Assembly: GCF_001006305.1 (NCBI RefSeq)
Contig: NZ_LBHJ01000002.1
Location: 62,001-126,000 of the forward strand
Origin: Silvibacterium bohemicum
GTDB lineage: Bacteria > Acidobacteriota > Terriglobia > Terriglobales > Acidobacteriaceae
Length of the DNA stretch: 64,000 nucleotides
Direction of reading: 5' to 3'
Both the position numbers and the translations under genes were made by a program. A model generated the notes under the pieces. It made no database searches and was not told the DNA's origin. It saw only the letters and a list, made by a program, of their open reading frames with translations. Positions 25,553 to 36,691 of this stretch are shown here, piece after piece; the first letter of the stretch is position 1; each line of letters starts with the position of its first letter.

Positions 25553-26728
25553 CTAGGCCAGGTTTCGCAAGACGAGCTTCGCAATCGTCGCCAACTGCAT
25601 GTTGGAAGTTCCCTCGTAGATCTTTCCGATCTTGGCGTCACGATAATACTTCTCGACCGGATAGTCTTTGACGAAGCCGTAGCCGCCGTGGATCTCGACG
25701 GCCAGACTGGCCACGCGCTCGGCCACCATCGACGAAAAATACTTCGCCATCGCGGCTTCGCGGACGAAGTCCAGCTTGGCATCCTTGAGTCGCGCCGCGT
25801 TGTAGACGAGGAGGCGCGCGGCTTCGATCTCGGTCGCCATCTCTGCGATGGAAAATTGCACCGCCTGAAACTCGGCGATGGGCTTGCCGAACTGTTTCCG
25901 CTCCAAAGCATACTTTGCCGCGTGATTCCACGCGCCCTGAGCCAGCCCCAGCATCTGCGCCCCGATGCCGATGCGGCCTTCGTTCAGCGTTTCGATGGCG
26001 ATCTTGTATCCTTTGCCCTCGACGCCGAGGAGGTTCGCAGCCGGAACGCGGCAGTCGTCGAAGATCAACTCGCAGGTCGAAGAGGCTCGGATGCCGAGCT
26101 TGTCTTCCTTCTTACCCACCGTGAAGCCGGGCGCATCCCGGTCGACGAGGAAGGCGGTGATGCCCTTGTATCCAGCGGCCGGATCGAGGGTGGCGAAGAC
26201 GATGAAGAGTCCGGCTTCGCGAGAGTTGCTGATCCAGAGCTTGCGGCCGTTGAGGACATACTCGTCTCTCTCGCGAACGGCGCGGGTCTGGAGAGCGAAG
26301 GCGTCCGAGCCGGAGCTGGCTTCGCTCAGCGCGTAAGCGGCGACCATTCCGCCGGCCAGCCGCGACAGGTAATTTTTCTTCTGTTCCGCGGTTCCCCATT
26401 TGAGCAGGGCGTTGACGCACAGCGTATTCTGCACATCGACCAGAACCCCGACCGAGGGATCGACAGCCGAGATCTCCTCGACGGCCAGGACCGCCTGGAA
26501 GAAGGTGCCGCCGGCTCCGCCATACTCCTCGGGAACTTCGATGCCCATCAGCCCCAAAGAAAACAGCTCCTCAATGAGCGAGGAAGAAAATTGCTGCTCG
26601 TCGTCCATCTGGCGCACGAGCGGGCCGATGCTCTGGCGGGCGAAGTCGTGCACGGCGGAGCGAAAAAGCTGCTCCTCTTCGTTCAATTGGGTCAGGGGGA
26701 GGGGTGGTGTCAGTGCGTCCAACGTCAT
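25553..26728 (-). CDS. Acyl-CoA dehydrogenase, short/branched-chain type
   Basis: FAD enzyme making the alpha-beta double bond in acyl-CoA. 391 residues from the ATG at 26728; the frame is open 90 codons further but unlike the family. Domains: N-terminal helical (residues 1-120, YGGAGGTFFQAVLAVEEIS), middle beta (AYALSEASSGSDAFAL, KLWISNS), C-terminal helical (QMLGLAQGAWNHA, ERKQFGKPIAEFQ). The catalytic Glu is in KIYEGTSNMQL. The match is closest to mammalian ACADSB (2-methylbutyryl-CoA), for instance GYKGITAFLVDRDAPG and PVEKYYRDAKIG. Role: probably isoleucine/valine or short fatty acid breakdown. The MerR-TPR gene lies 130 bases upstream on the same strand. Confidence 0.95.
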   Translation of the reverse strand: MTLDALTPPLPLTQLNEEEQLFRSAVHDFARQSIGPLVRQMDDEQQFSSSLIEELFSLGLMGIEVPEEYGGAGGTFFQAVLAVEEISAVDPSVGVLVDVQNTLCVNALLKWGTAEQKKNYLSRLAGGMVAAYALSEASSGSDAFALQTRAVRERDEYVLNGRKLWISNSREAGLFIVFATLDPAAGYKGITAFLVDRDAPGFTVGKKEDKLGIRASSTCELIFDDCRVPAANLLGVEGKGYKIAIETLNEGRIGIGAQMLGLAQGAWNHAAKYALERKQFGKPIAEFQAVQFSIAEMATEIEAARLLVYNAARLKDAKLDFVREAAMAKYFSSMVAERVASLAVEIHGGYGFVKDYPVEKYYRDAKIGKIYEGTSNMQLATIAKLVLRNLA

Positions 26729-26858
26729 GCGGTTCCTCAACGAGTAAAAACAACGAGTGAAAACAAAGGGTAGAAAACCGTTGAGTTTAGCACCTTGGAG
26801 GGAAGCGGCAAACTGAGCAGCGAGAGAGCAAGCAGGAGTGTGGCGTCCGAGCCGGAGG

Positions 26859-27785
26859 CTAAGCTTTGCAGCACCGGTCGTTGCGGCCAGGAACTGTAGT
26901 GCAACATTTCGCCCGGCGCCAGACAATGGATAACTTTTCCCGCTCCAGAATCTTCTTTGCCTGCCCACGGGCGTGGTTGGCCCAGGGTCCGACAGCATCG
27001 AGCTTGAGGTAGGCCATCCAGTGCTTCAGAGCTTTGCGGCGCTCGTTCTTGCGCTCGTAGGCCAGAGCCAGGTTGTAATGGGCGTCGGCATACTTGGGCA
27101 CGATCTGGAGGGCGGTACGATAGGCGGCAATCGCCTCGTCGAGCCGTTGCAATTCGTCGAGCACATTGCCCAGGTCGAAGAAGGCCAGAGCGTATCCAGG
27201 ATCGGCCTCGGTCGCCCTGCGGTAGAGCTGCTCCGATTTGAGGAACTGGCGCTGGTTGTAGAAGATGGTTCCCAGATTGATGGCGGACGGCGCGTGGCCG
27301 GCATCGAGGTCAAGGATCGACTCGTAGAGCTTGATCGCCTCAGCGGTGCGCGAGGCTTCTTCGCAGCGCACTGCTTCAACAAAGAGGGCAGAGATGCGGC
27401 CGTCCCGTTGGGCTGGGGTGAACTGGCTGGTTTCCACCTCGATGAGCCGGCGTTTCCCGTCGAAATCGAAGACGAACTGGCGGCTGATGGGCTCCATCCA
27501 GGCACCCGAATGGCGGAAGGCCAGATGCGAGCCGCTTCGCACGGCACCGGTCTCGACCAGCGGATTGGCCATGCCGGAGACGGCCTGCATGGCGTCGACG
27601 CCCGCGCGGATGCTGGCTGCGGAGAGGCGGGTGGCGCGCAGGTCGCGTAATTTCCGCAACTGGACCAGATCCTGGAAGCTGTAGCTGTCGGAGAAGGGAA
27701 GCAGTCCGGCGTGCTCCCAGGCCCGCAGATGTTTGGGCTGGATGCGGAGGATGCGCAGAGCATCTTGACGGCTATACCGGGTCAC
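26859..27785 (-). CDS. MerR-type helix-turn-helix protein with TPR repeats
   Basis: Two-part protein of about 308 residues. The N-terminal 70 residues look like a MerR-family winged helix (RYSRQDALRILRIQPKHLRAWEHAGLL, then YSFQDLVQLRKLRDLRATRLS). The C-terminal half has three to four TPRs (about 150-280: GHAPSAINLGTIFYNQRQFL, DPGYALAFFDLGNVLDELQR, KYADAHYNLALAYERKNE). There is no metal-binding Cys cluster. GTG 27785 gives a family-like start (VTRYSRQD); a TTG at 27803 adds six residues. Neither has a ribosome site. A regulator whose effector part is a protein-binding scaffold; target unknown. Confidence 0.85.
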   Translation of the reverse strand: MTRYSRQDALRILRIQPKHLRAWEHAGLLPFSDSYSFQDLVQLRKLRDLRATRLSAASIRAGVDAMQAVSGMANPLVETGAVRSGSHLAFRHSGAWMEPISRQFVFDFDGKRRLIEVETSQFTPAQRDGRISALFVEAVRCEEASRTAEAIKLYESILDLDAGHAPSAINLGTIFYNQRQFLKSEQLYRRATEADPGYALAFFDLGNVLDELQRLDEAIAAYRTALQIVPKYADAHYNLALAYERKNERRKALKHWMAYLKLDAVGPWANHARGQAKKILEREKLSIVWRRAKCCTTVPGRNDRCCKA

Positions 27786-27984
27786 AGTGTTGTGTACTCG
27801 CAAAAGGACCGTCGCTCACTTCTGAGGCGATTATCAGGGGCTTCCGCTGCGGGCACAAGAGCGGAAGATGAAATTTGCGTGGATAAATGGGTACCGAATT
27901 TGGTGCAGATTTTGATCGGACTGAAAATCGAGATTGGGCCTCGATTCTGCCCCGAACGGGGCCGTACGGTTGAACCGCATTCTC

Positions 27985-28060
27985 TGGAGCCGACGACCGG
28001 ACTTGAACCGGTGACCTGCCGATTACGAATCGGCTGCTCTACCAACTGAGCTACGTCGGC
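27985..28060 (-). tRNA. tRNA-Thr (CGT anticodon)
   Basis: 76 nt on the minus strand. Acceptor GCCGACG/CGTCGGC, D arm GCTC/GAGC, anticodon stem GCCGA/TCGGC with loop TTCGTAA (CGT, reads ACG), T arm ACCGG TTCAAGT CCGGT, discriminator T, encoded CCA. All arms pair. Confidence 0.96.
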
Positions 28061-28504
28061 CTTCTTTTTGGATTTTATCGTCCGCGTGGCAAGCCGTAAA
28101 GCAACCGCCCCTCCGTGGGCCGCTTAGCTCCCCCGGCGAGCCTCAGAAGGGGCTCAGAGGACGCCTGAGGGGGCTCTGAGGAGAGGAATTAAAGAACGAA
28201 AAGGCCGCCCGGCAACAGGGCAGCCTTTTCTTTAGGGAGAATAGTTCCAACGGAGGCAAAGCCATCAGAACTTTCTGGCGAAATACTATGGTCGGGGGCA
28301 GGGGGTGTCAAGGCAAAATCCTGCCGCCGATATTTCTTTTGAATTCAGCTTGTTACCGGCATGGCGTCATGAGGGATGATTCGCCAAATTTTCGCCTTTT
28401 CTTCCCGTAACCAGCGTAGAATATTTTGGCAACTCTCCTTTTTGGTTATATTTACCTTCGATTCTGCACTAAATCCGATGCAAAACCCGGGAAGGCGTCG
28501 TTGC
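28061..28504. other. Intergenic region between tRNA-Thr and the DUF6599-like gene
   Basis: About 440 bases without a supported gene. At 28125-28185 a CTCAGA / CCTGAGG / CTCTGAGG cluster forms overlapping inverted repeats. A terminator hairpin at 28199-28230 is listed separately. From 28235 to 28500 the DNA is AT-richer, with no structure I can name. Confidence 0.5.
28199..28230 (-). terminator. Probable bidirectional terminator
   Basis: AAGGCCGCCC (28201-28210), a 7-nt loop and GGGCAGCCTT (28218-28227), one C-A mismatch. The minus strand then reads five T (TTTTTCGTTC); the plus strand reads TTTTCTTT. Best explained as ending the minus-strand gene at 28505-29623. Confidence 0.65.
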
Positions 28505-29623
28505 CTATCTGAGCTTGAGGCTGATGAAGTCGTCGTCGTTCATTGTGGAGGGCGGCTTTCCTCGCAGGACGCGGATCAGTGCTCTTCCGCCACCGAGAAA
28601 CAGTCCCAGGAGCAAGGCACCCCCTCCGAGAATGCCGGTGAGATACGTAATGCCGAGAAGGAGCCGCGCAGTCTTCTTTACTTCCCTTCCTACTGGATTG
28701 CCATAGCCTTCGGGATGATTCCAGGTGAGCGTCGCCTGGGACTTTACTGCGTTGCGCAGCTCCTCCGACTCCGCAGCGGAGAAACCACCGCTGGTGATTA
28801 CTACCAGCGTCCCGCTGCGCTTCACGCCCAGCGCAGCGGCGTTGCCGCCTTGCAGGGACGGCGGCAGAGTTCCCTTGAGGATGACATCGATGGCCTTCAG
28901 GCGGTCGCCGGCAATCTGTGGCGTGGGATATTCGAGGACGGTCAGGATTCCATTGCCATCGCGAGTCTGATAGCGGGCGGTGACGGCCTCGGCGTCGCGG
29001 CTGAAGTCAATGACCTCGGCGGGTAGAACTCCACCGGCCTTCGCATAGGCATCCGGTCCGATGGCGTAGTGCACGGTTGCCTTGTCCAATAACTCTTGAG
29101 GAAGATATTGTGGCAGCGACGGCGGCACGCCTTCGGGGCCGGCATTTTGCGGCAGCGTGAAGGCGAGCGACTGCAGCGCGGCTCTCTCCTCTGCGCCGAT
29201 GTGATCTCCGGTGGCATCGATGAGCGTGGTGCCGGTCCAGAAGATAGCCTCATGGCTGTCGACTGCGCCACCCTTGCCAACATCATCCGGGTGCATCTCG
29301 GCTTTGCGATAGAAGGTGAAAGCCCCGTAAGCTCCGGTGGCATCGGCAAAGTGCATGGCCTTGATCTTCAGCTTGGTGCTGCCATGCCCATATTCTGCCG
29401 TGGCGAAGTCCTTCAGGCCGTACTCCTTCAGGACCGAAGCATTCGCGGCGTCAGCAGCGGCCGGGTCGGAACCGGTCTGCGGGGACGCGGCGGCAGTCCA
29501 TCCGGAAAAAGCGGGCGGCAAGAGCGGCGCAAATGTCGCAGCCGGTGACTGCGGGCGCGCGAAGGGTGCAGCCACAAAAAGCCCAAGACACAAAACGGCG
29601 GCCGAACGCGCAAAAGAAACCAT
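28505..29623 (-). CDS. Secreted/membrane-anchored protein, DUF6599-like
   Basis: 372 residues: signal peptide (1-25, AVLCLGLFVAAPFARPQ), a periplasmic part, and one C-terminal membrane helix (about 322-345, LLLGITYLTGILGGGALLLGLF) followed by a basic tail. Motifs: LLPPAFSGWTA, LKEYGLKDFATAEY, MHFADATGAYGAFTFYR, and a repeated TVLEYPTP. The opening LLP..F.GW and the AYGAFTFYR phrase recall the DUF6599 proteins of Acidobacteria (from memory, not checked). Function unknown. The amidase gene lies 99 bases upstream on the same strand, so the two may be cotranscribed. Confidence 0.75.
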   Translation of the reverse strand: MVSFARSAAVLCLGLFVAAPFARPQSPAATFAPLLPPAFSGWTAAASPQTGSDPAAADAANASVLKEYGLKDFATAEYGHGSTKLKIKAMHFADATGAYGAFTFYRKAEMHPDDVGKGGAVDSHEAIFWTGTTLIDATGDHIGAEERAALQSLAFTLPQNAGPEGVPPSLPQYLPQELLDKATVHYAIGPDAYAKAGGVLPAEVIDFSRDAEAVTARYQTRDGNGILTVLEYPTPQIAGDRLKAIDVILKGTLPPSLQGGNAAALGVKRSGTLVVITSGGFSAAESEELRNAVKSQATLTWNHPEGYGNPVGREVKKTARLLLGITYLTGILGGGALLLGLFLGGGRALIRVLRGKPPSTMNDDDFISLKLR

Positions 29624-29722
29624 TACAGAGAGAGACTATCACCGGCGGGAAATGGCTGCGTGGAGAGCAGGAAACTCCAGCGGCAAAGCCAGACACATCG
29701 TCATGATCAGCTGTCGGCGAAA

Positions 29723-32263
29723 TTAATTTGTGCCGTGCGAGGCATCGGCGATGCGAACGCCGCTCAGGCTGCCGACGTAGCGCGCGACGCCGCGGTAGAT
29801 GGAGTCCGCAATGCGCTCGCGATACTTCGAATCGCGCAGCTCGTGGGCATCGTCGGGATTGGTGAGGAAAGAGATCTCCGCCAGGATAGACGGCATGTTT
29901 GCGCCGATCAGCACCACGAACGGAGCCTTCTTAATTCCTCGATCTTTGAGGCCGGGATTTCCGTCTTCCAATCCGCCGTACAGGCTTTGCTCGACATCGG
30001 AGGCGAACTCGCGCGACTCGTTGATCTTGTCCTGCAAGGCGATCTTCTTCACGAGGTCGGAGAGCTGATGGATGGACTGGTCGGAGACCGCGTTCTCCCG
30101 CGCCGCCACTTCGAGGGCATCGGCCGAGGTGGTGAAGTTCAGGTAGTAGGTCTCGACGCCGCGCGCGCTGGCATCGGGGCTGGAGTTCGCGTGAATGGAG
30201 ATGAAGAGATCGGCCTGCGCCTTGTTGGCGATAGCCGTTCTCGTCTCGAGAGGTATAAAGGTGTCGTCATCGCGCGTGTAGATCACGTCGGCGCCGAGCT
30301 TCTGCTTGAGCAACGCGCCCAGCCGTAAGGCCACGTCGAGGACGACATCTTTTTCTTCGATGCCGCCTGGCCCTAGGGTTCCGGAGTCATGGCCGCCGTG
30401 GCCGGCATCGACGACGATGCGATTGATCTTCAGTCCGAGGGTTCGCACCAGCGAGCGCTGGCCATCGGCGGTTGGCTGCGCGGGATGGACTTCCGATGCG
30501 CTGAGGTCTACGGGAGGTGCGTCATTGCTGGCTGTATTGCGTTTCGATCGCGTTTTGGGTGCAGCGGGCGGTGGGGTGTTCGCGGCTACAAGGTCTTCGG
30601 GCTGCGGCGCGGGAGTGGTTCCGGCGACCGACTGCGCGACCGGCGCGGTGGTGGGATGCCTGGTGGCTTTGACGCGGTTGGGCTGACTGCCGAGAGTTGC
30701 TACATCAGCCAGAGCCGTGGGTGCGGCTTGCGGCGTCGCGTGATCTCCTGCAGCCCGATCTCCGACAACCCCGAAGGAGGGATCGGTTCGAGCGGAATGA
30801 TCTGCAGAGTGATCCGGCGGCGCCAGATTCACGACGTGCTTGCGCGCCGGAGTGATTTCTGGCTGCGCAGCGAGCGGCGTGCCGAGATTGTCGACTGCGG
30901 CAAGCTCGGGTCCGATGCCGATGGTTGGCTTGGCCGGCACAGTCGTTCGCGAGGTTCGGTCTTCTTTCTTGGCGGCTGCCGGCTGGGGTGTTTCTGCCTT
31001 CGGGGACTCCACTTTCGGTGCTGCGGCCACCTCGACCGGAGCAGCGTGGGACTTGCGGCCATGCACATCGATGATGAGGCGCGAAGGATTGGGGAGAAAG
31101 AAGGCCGAATATTCACTGACGTCGCTCACGTCGAGAACGATGCGCGTTACATCATTCGAGAATTGAGCTGTCCGGATCTGCTTCAGGAATCCGTCGTCGA
31201 TCACTTCCACCGATTTGCCGATCAGCTCCGGTGACAGACGCGCGCCGTGCAGGTCGAAGAAAATGCGGTCGGGATTGGGCACGCGCACCGCTTCGTACTG
31301 CACCTCATCCTGCAGATCGATGGCCACGCGCGTGTACACCGGAGTGGACCAGTGCCGGATGCCGGTGACCAGCGGCAGCTTGCCGCGACGCGGCGGAGGC
31401 GGCGCGTTCAAGGCCGCGTCACTCAGGCGGCTGGGAACTGCGTCGGCCGCCTTCGCCGGTGTCGCCGATGGCGGCGGCAGATCGCTCTCCTGCAGACCAA
31501 TCGGGGTATTCGCCCGTTCCGTATTTTTCGCGGGGCCAGAAGCAGTCGTACCGGATGTACTTTGCGCTGCCTGCGATTGAACCGCGGCAGTGAGCACGTT
31601 GTTGCGCCGGCGTGCTGTTGCAGGAGTGGAGTCGGCGTCGGATTTTGCAACGGACGGCTCGGTAGGCGGGTTGGCGCTGTCTATCGTGGACGCAAAGCGT
31701 TGCGGAGCGTTGCGCTTGGGATGACGCAGGTTGCTCAGCTCCAGCCGCGCCTCGTTGGCGAGAGGGCTCTGCGGATAGAGCTTGAGGAACTGCTGGAAGG
31801 TGGCGCGCGCACTCTCGCGATCGTTGAGATCGCGAAGATAAATTTCGCCGATAGTCAGCAGCGCGCTGAAGCGATAGCGGCTGCCGGGATACTCCTTGCG
31901 CAGGAATTCATACTGGCCGACGGCATCGCGCAGCGATTTGTCATCCTGAAAGACGCGGCCCTCTTCGGCGAGCAGATCGGCAACCGCGGCAATTGAAGCG
32001 TCGGCTCGCGCAGACGCGGGATCGCCGTGATAAACGACACGATAGGCTTCGATCACGCGCTCATATTCGCGGCGCGTGCGCTGGTGTTCGGGACGGCCTT
32101 CCAGAGCCTCGCGCATGCGCTGCGCTTTTTCGTAGGGAAATAGGGCGAGGGCTCCGCGCGGCGGCGCAGCATGAACGACGGCGCTACCGAGAGCCAGAAG
32201 AAGGAAGCAGCCGGCTATCGAAAGCAGGCGCATACGCCCTGCGGAGGGGAAAGTAGCCGGCAT
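29723..32263 (-). CDS. N-acetylmuramoyl-L-alanine amidase with TPR and AMIN domains
   Basis: Cleaves the amide bond between MurNAc and the stem peptide; probably acts in cell separation or wall remodelling. 846 residues: signal peptide (hydrophobic LLSIAGCFLLLALGS after MRLL), YbgF-like TPR region (about 50-170), Ala/Pro/Thr-rich linker, AMIN domain (about 305-410, IRHWSTPVYTRVAIDLQ), a second long low-complexity linker (410-605), and Amidase_3 (about 610-835). Zinc ligands are visible in VDAGHGG, GGIEEKD and SIHANS, and the catalytic Glu in LAEISFLTN. An inner ATG (32233, MRLLSIAG) may be the true start. The TPR plus AMIN build is longer than AmiC of E. coli. Confidence 0.92.
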   Translation of the reverse strand: MPATFPSAGRMRLLSIAGCFLLLALGSAVVHAAPPRGALALFPYEKAQRMREALEGRPEHQRTRREYERVIEAYRVVYHGDPASARADASIAAVADLLAEEGRVFQDDKSLRDAVGQYEFLRKEYPGSRYRFSALLTIGEIYLRDLNDRESARATFQQFLKLYPQSPLANEARLELSNLRHPKRNAPQRFASTIDSANPPTEPSVAKSDADSTPATARRRNNVLTAAVQSQAAQSTSGTTASGPAKNTERANTPIGLQESDLPPPSATPAKAADAVPSRLSDAALNAPPPPRRGKLPLVTGIRHWSTPVYTRVAIDLQDEVQYEAVRVPNPDRIFFDLHGARLSPELIGKSVEVIDDGFLKQIRTAQFSNDVTRIVLDVSDVSEYSAFFLPNPSRLIIDVHGRKSHAAPVEVAAAPKVESPKAETPQPAAAKKEDRTSRTTVPAKPTIGIGPELAAVDNLGTPLAAQPEITPARKHVVNLAPPDHSADHSARTDPSFGVVGDRAAGDHATPQAAPTALADVATLGSQPNRVKATRHPTTAPVAQSVAGTTPAPQPEDLVAANTPPPAAPKTRSKRNTASNDAPPVDLSASEVHPAQPTADGQRSLVRTLGLKINRIVVDAGHGGHDSGTLGPGGIEEKDVVLDVALRLGALLKQKLGADVIYTRDDDTFIPLETRTAIANKAQADLFISIHANSSPDASARGVETYYLNFTTSADALEVAARENAVSDQSIHQLSDLVKKIALQDKINESREFASDVEQSLYGGLEDGNPGLKDRGIKKAPFVVLIGANMPSILAEISFLTNPDDAHELRDSKYRERIADSIYRGVARYVGSLSGVRIADASHGTN

Positions 32264-32415
32264 AAGGAGACAAGAGACACTCCGATTATAAGTTCAGCGC
32301 AAAACCAGCATCAATCGGTGGAACCCAGATCGGAACCTGTTGTTGTGTCACTTCCGTGGGATTTCAACTGCAACGCTTAGAGCAGCTGAAGGAATTCATC
32401 GCGAATGAACGCCGG

Positions 32416-32449
32416 AAATCCCATGTCCCGCGTCTGGGACATGGGATTT
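32416..32449 (-). terminator. Perfect 14-bp hairpin after alaS
   Basis: AAATCCCATGTCCC (32416-32429) and its exact inverse (32436-32449) around a 6-nt loop. It lies 10 nt past the alaS stop. The minus strand ends the stem in ATTT but has no T-run, so it may be a 3' RNA end or processing structure rather than a classical terminator. Confidence 0.5.
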
Positions 32450-32458
32450 CGCTCATCT

Positions 32459-35422
<2,964 letters not shown>

Positions 35423-35448
35423 AACTCAAGTTTATAGGAGAGAGGGGA

Positions 35449-36006
35449 TTACTCGCCGTCGCCATGCGTCTCTTCTATGTTTTCGAGAGCGGCGAGTGCT
35501 TCGTCTTCGACCTTCCAGCTTTTCAGGATTTTAAAGATCACGCCGGTTGAAAATCCCGCACGAACTAGCATGCGCATCACGCGCGCTGCCTCTTTGTCGT
35601 TGGCCGGCTGCTTCACGCCTTTGCGTTCCAGGTGACGCCGCGCGAGCGCTTCTTCGTTCACATCCTGGTAGGCGGCCTCAAGCGTGGTTTTGATCAGTTC
35701 TGACTGCACGCCCTTGACGGCGAGATCCTGCTGCACGCGGCGTTTGCCCAGGCTGGCGTTCTCCTGGCGCATTCTGGTGTAGTTGGCGGCGTAGTCGGCG
35801 TCGTTAAGGTAGCCATACTCCTTGAGGCGCGCGAGTACCGCGTCGATCTTGGTTTGGCCGCTGGGCTCTCGCTCAACTTTCTGCTTCATCAGGCGCGTGA
35901 GTTCTGCGACGGTGCGCATCCTCCGCCCGAGCGCCTTGACGGCAAATTCGTGCAGGGCTGGTTCGTCGAGCGGATCGGCGTTCTTTTTTGGGCGCGCGAA
36001 GGGCAT
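35449..36006 (-). CDS. recX: Regulatory protein RecX
   Basis: 185 residues of repeated three-helix units. Typical phrases: EFAVKALGRRMRTVAELTRLM, AVLARLKEYGYLNDADYAANY, SLGKRRVQQDLAVKGV and a C-terminal ARVMRMLVRAGFSTGVIFKIL. RecX binds and tunes RecA filaments. recA is not in the window, although recA-recX-alaS is a common order; here a vapBC pair sits upstream instead, ending four bases before recX. No clear ribosome site, consistent with coupling to vapC. Confidence 0.9.
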   Translation of the reverse strand: MPFARPKKNADPLDEPALHEFAVKALGRRMRTVAELTRLMKQKVEREPSGQTKIDAVLARLKEYGYLNDADYAANYTRMRQENASLGKRRVQQDLAVKGVQSELIKTTLEAAYQDVNEEALARRHLERKGVKQPANDKEAARVMRMLVRAGFSTGVIFKILKSWKVEDEALAALENIEETHGDGE

Positions 36007-36010
36007 GATG

Positions 36011-36427
36011 CTATTTCGTGGGGATCAGCATATTGAATGGACGGTTCTTGCGCCAGCGGTAGGTGAGGAAATCGCTATCCAAGGTAAGAATGTCGCCGGT
36101 GTTGAATTCGTCGGCCATGTGGATGAGGCAAACATCAGCGAGAGAGGCAGGGACATTGCGGTACTTGTGCATCAGGCCGCCGACCACTCCTGAAGACCGG
36201 GACAAATCGAATGCAATGCGAAAAGCTCCATTCTCAACATTTGCCAGTACCGCCGCCGATGTGCCGTTCAATCGTCGAAGCAGGTAGCACGCCTCGCTGA
36301 TTACCGATTCACATGTCAGCAGCGGCTGCTGAAGCGACGTGACAACATCGACGCATTCGGCGTGAAACCTCTCTCTGCGGTCGAGGAGTGCAACGATCAC
36401 CCCCGCGTCCAGTAGGACAGGGGTCAA
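36011..36427 (-). CDS. vapC: VapC-like PIN-domain ribonuclease toxin
   Basis: 138 residues. The four PIN acidic residues are present: Asp7 (LLDAGVIVALL), Glu45 (ISEACYLL), Asp98 (SLADVCLIHMA) and Asp117/Asp119 (LTLDSDF). PIN toxins cut tRNA or rRNA when free of antitoxin. The start is TTG at 36427, overlapping the antitoxin stop (TTGA), with AAGGA about nine bases upstream. Downstream recX follows after four bases. Confidence 0.88.
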   Translation of the reverse strand: MTPVLLDAGVIVALLDRRERFHAECVDVVTSLQQPLLTCESVISEACYLLRRLNGTSAAVLANVENGAFRIAFDLSRSSGVVGGLMHKYRNVPASLADVCLIHMADEFNTGDILTLDSDFLTYRWRKNRPFNMLIPTK

Positions 36428-36654
36428 CGCCCATATCCTTCCAGATGCTTCTTGTTTGAGCCTAAATCGGTGATGCCGGAATCAAATTGGCCCAGTCCCA
36501 CAATCTTTTTGGGTCGGGGCTTAGCATGTTGTTCCTTCACCAGACGAATACCCTCCCGCACAATTTCCGAGGCGCTGAGGCCGAGATTCCTAACCAGCCG
36601 GTCCAAGTCCTTTCGGGTATCCTCATCCAGCCTTGCCTGCACGACGGTCTTCAT
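36424..36654 (-). CDS. vapB: Ribbon-helix-helix antitoxin (VapB-like)
   Basis: 76 residues. The N-terminal half is a ribbon-helix-helix DNA-binding domain (VVQARLDEDTRKDLDRLVRN, then LSASEIVREGIRLVKE). The C-terminal tail, rich in Lys and Gly, would wrap the toxin. Preceded by a perfect inverted repeat nine bases before the ATG, the expected autoregulatory operator. A TAC AAT hexamer (minus strand) only about seven bases before the ATG suggests a very short leader. Confidence 0.85.
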   Translation of the reverse strand: MKTVVQARLDEDTRKDLDRLVRNLGLSASEIVREGIRLVKEQHAKPRPKKIVGLGQFDSGITDLGSNKKHLEGYGR

Positions 36655-36662
36655 ATGGATAT

Positions 36663-36690
36663 TGTAATACCAATTCGCATTTGTATTACA
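36663..36690. promoter_or_regulatory. Predicted vapBC autoregulatory operator
   Basis: TGTAATAC (36663-36670) and its exact inverse GTATTACA (36683-36690), spacer 12 nt. It sits between the antitoxin start and the stop codon of the upstream peptidase gene. Ribbon-helix-helix antitoxins usually bind such paired sites; binding here is inferred. Confidence 0.6.
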
Positions 36691-36691
36691 T

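Noticed and set aside
25520-26773. 417-codon open frame on the plus strand
   Set aside because: Antisense to the acyl-CoA dehydrogenase, whose motifs are unmistakable.
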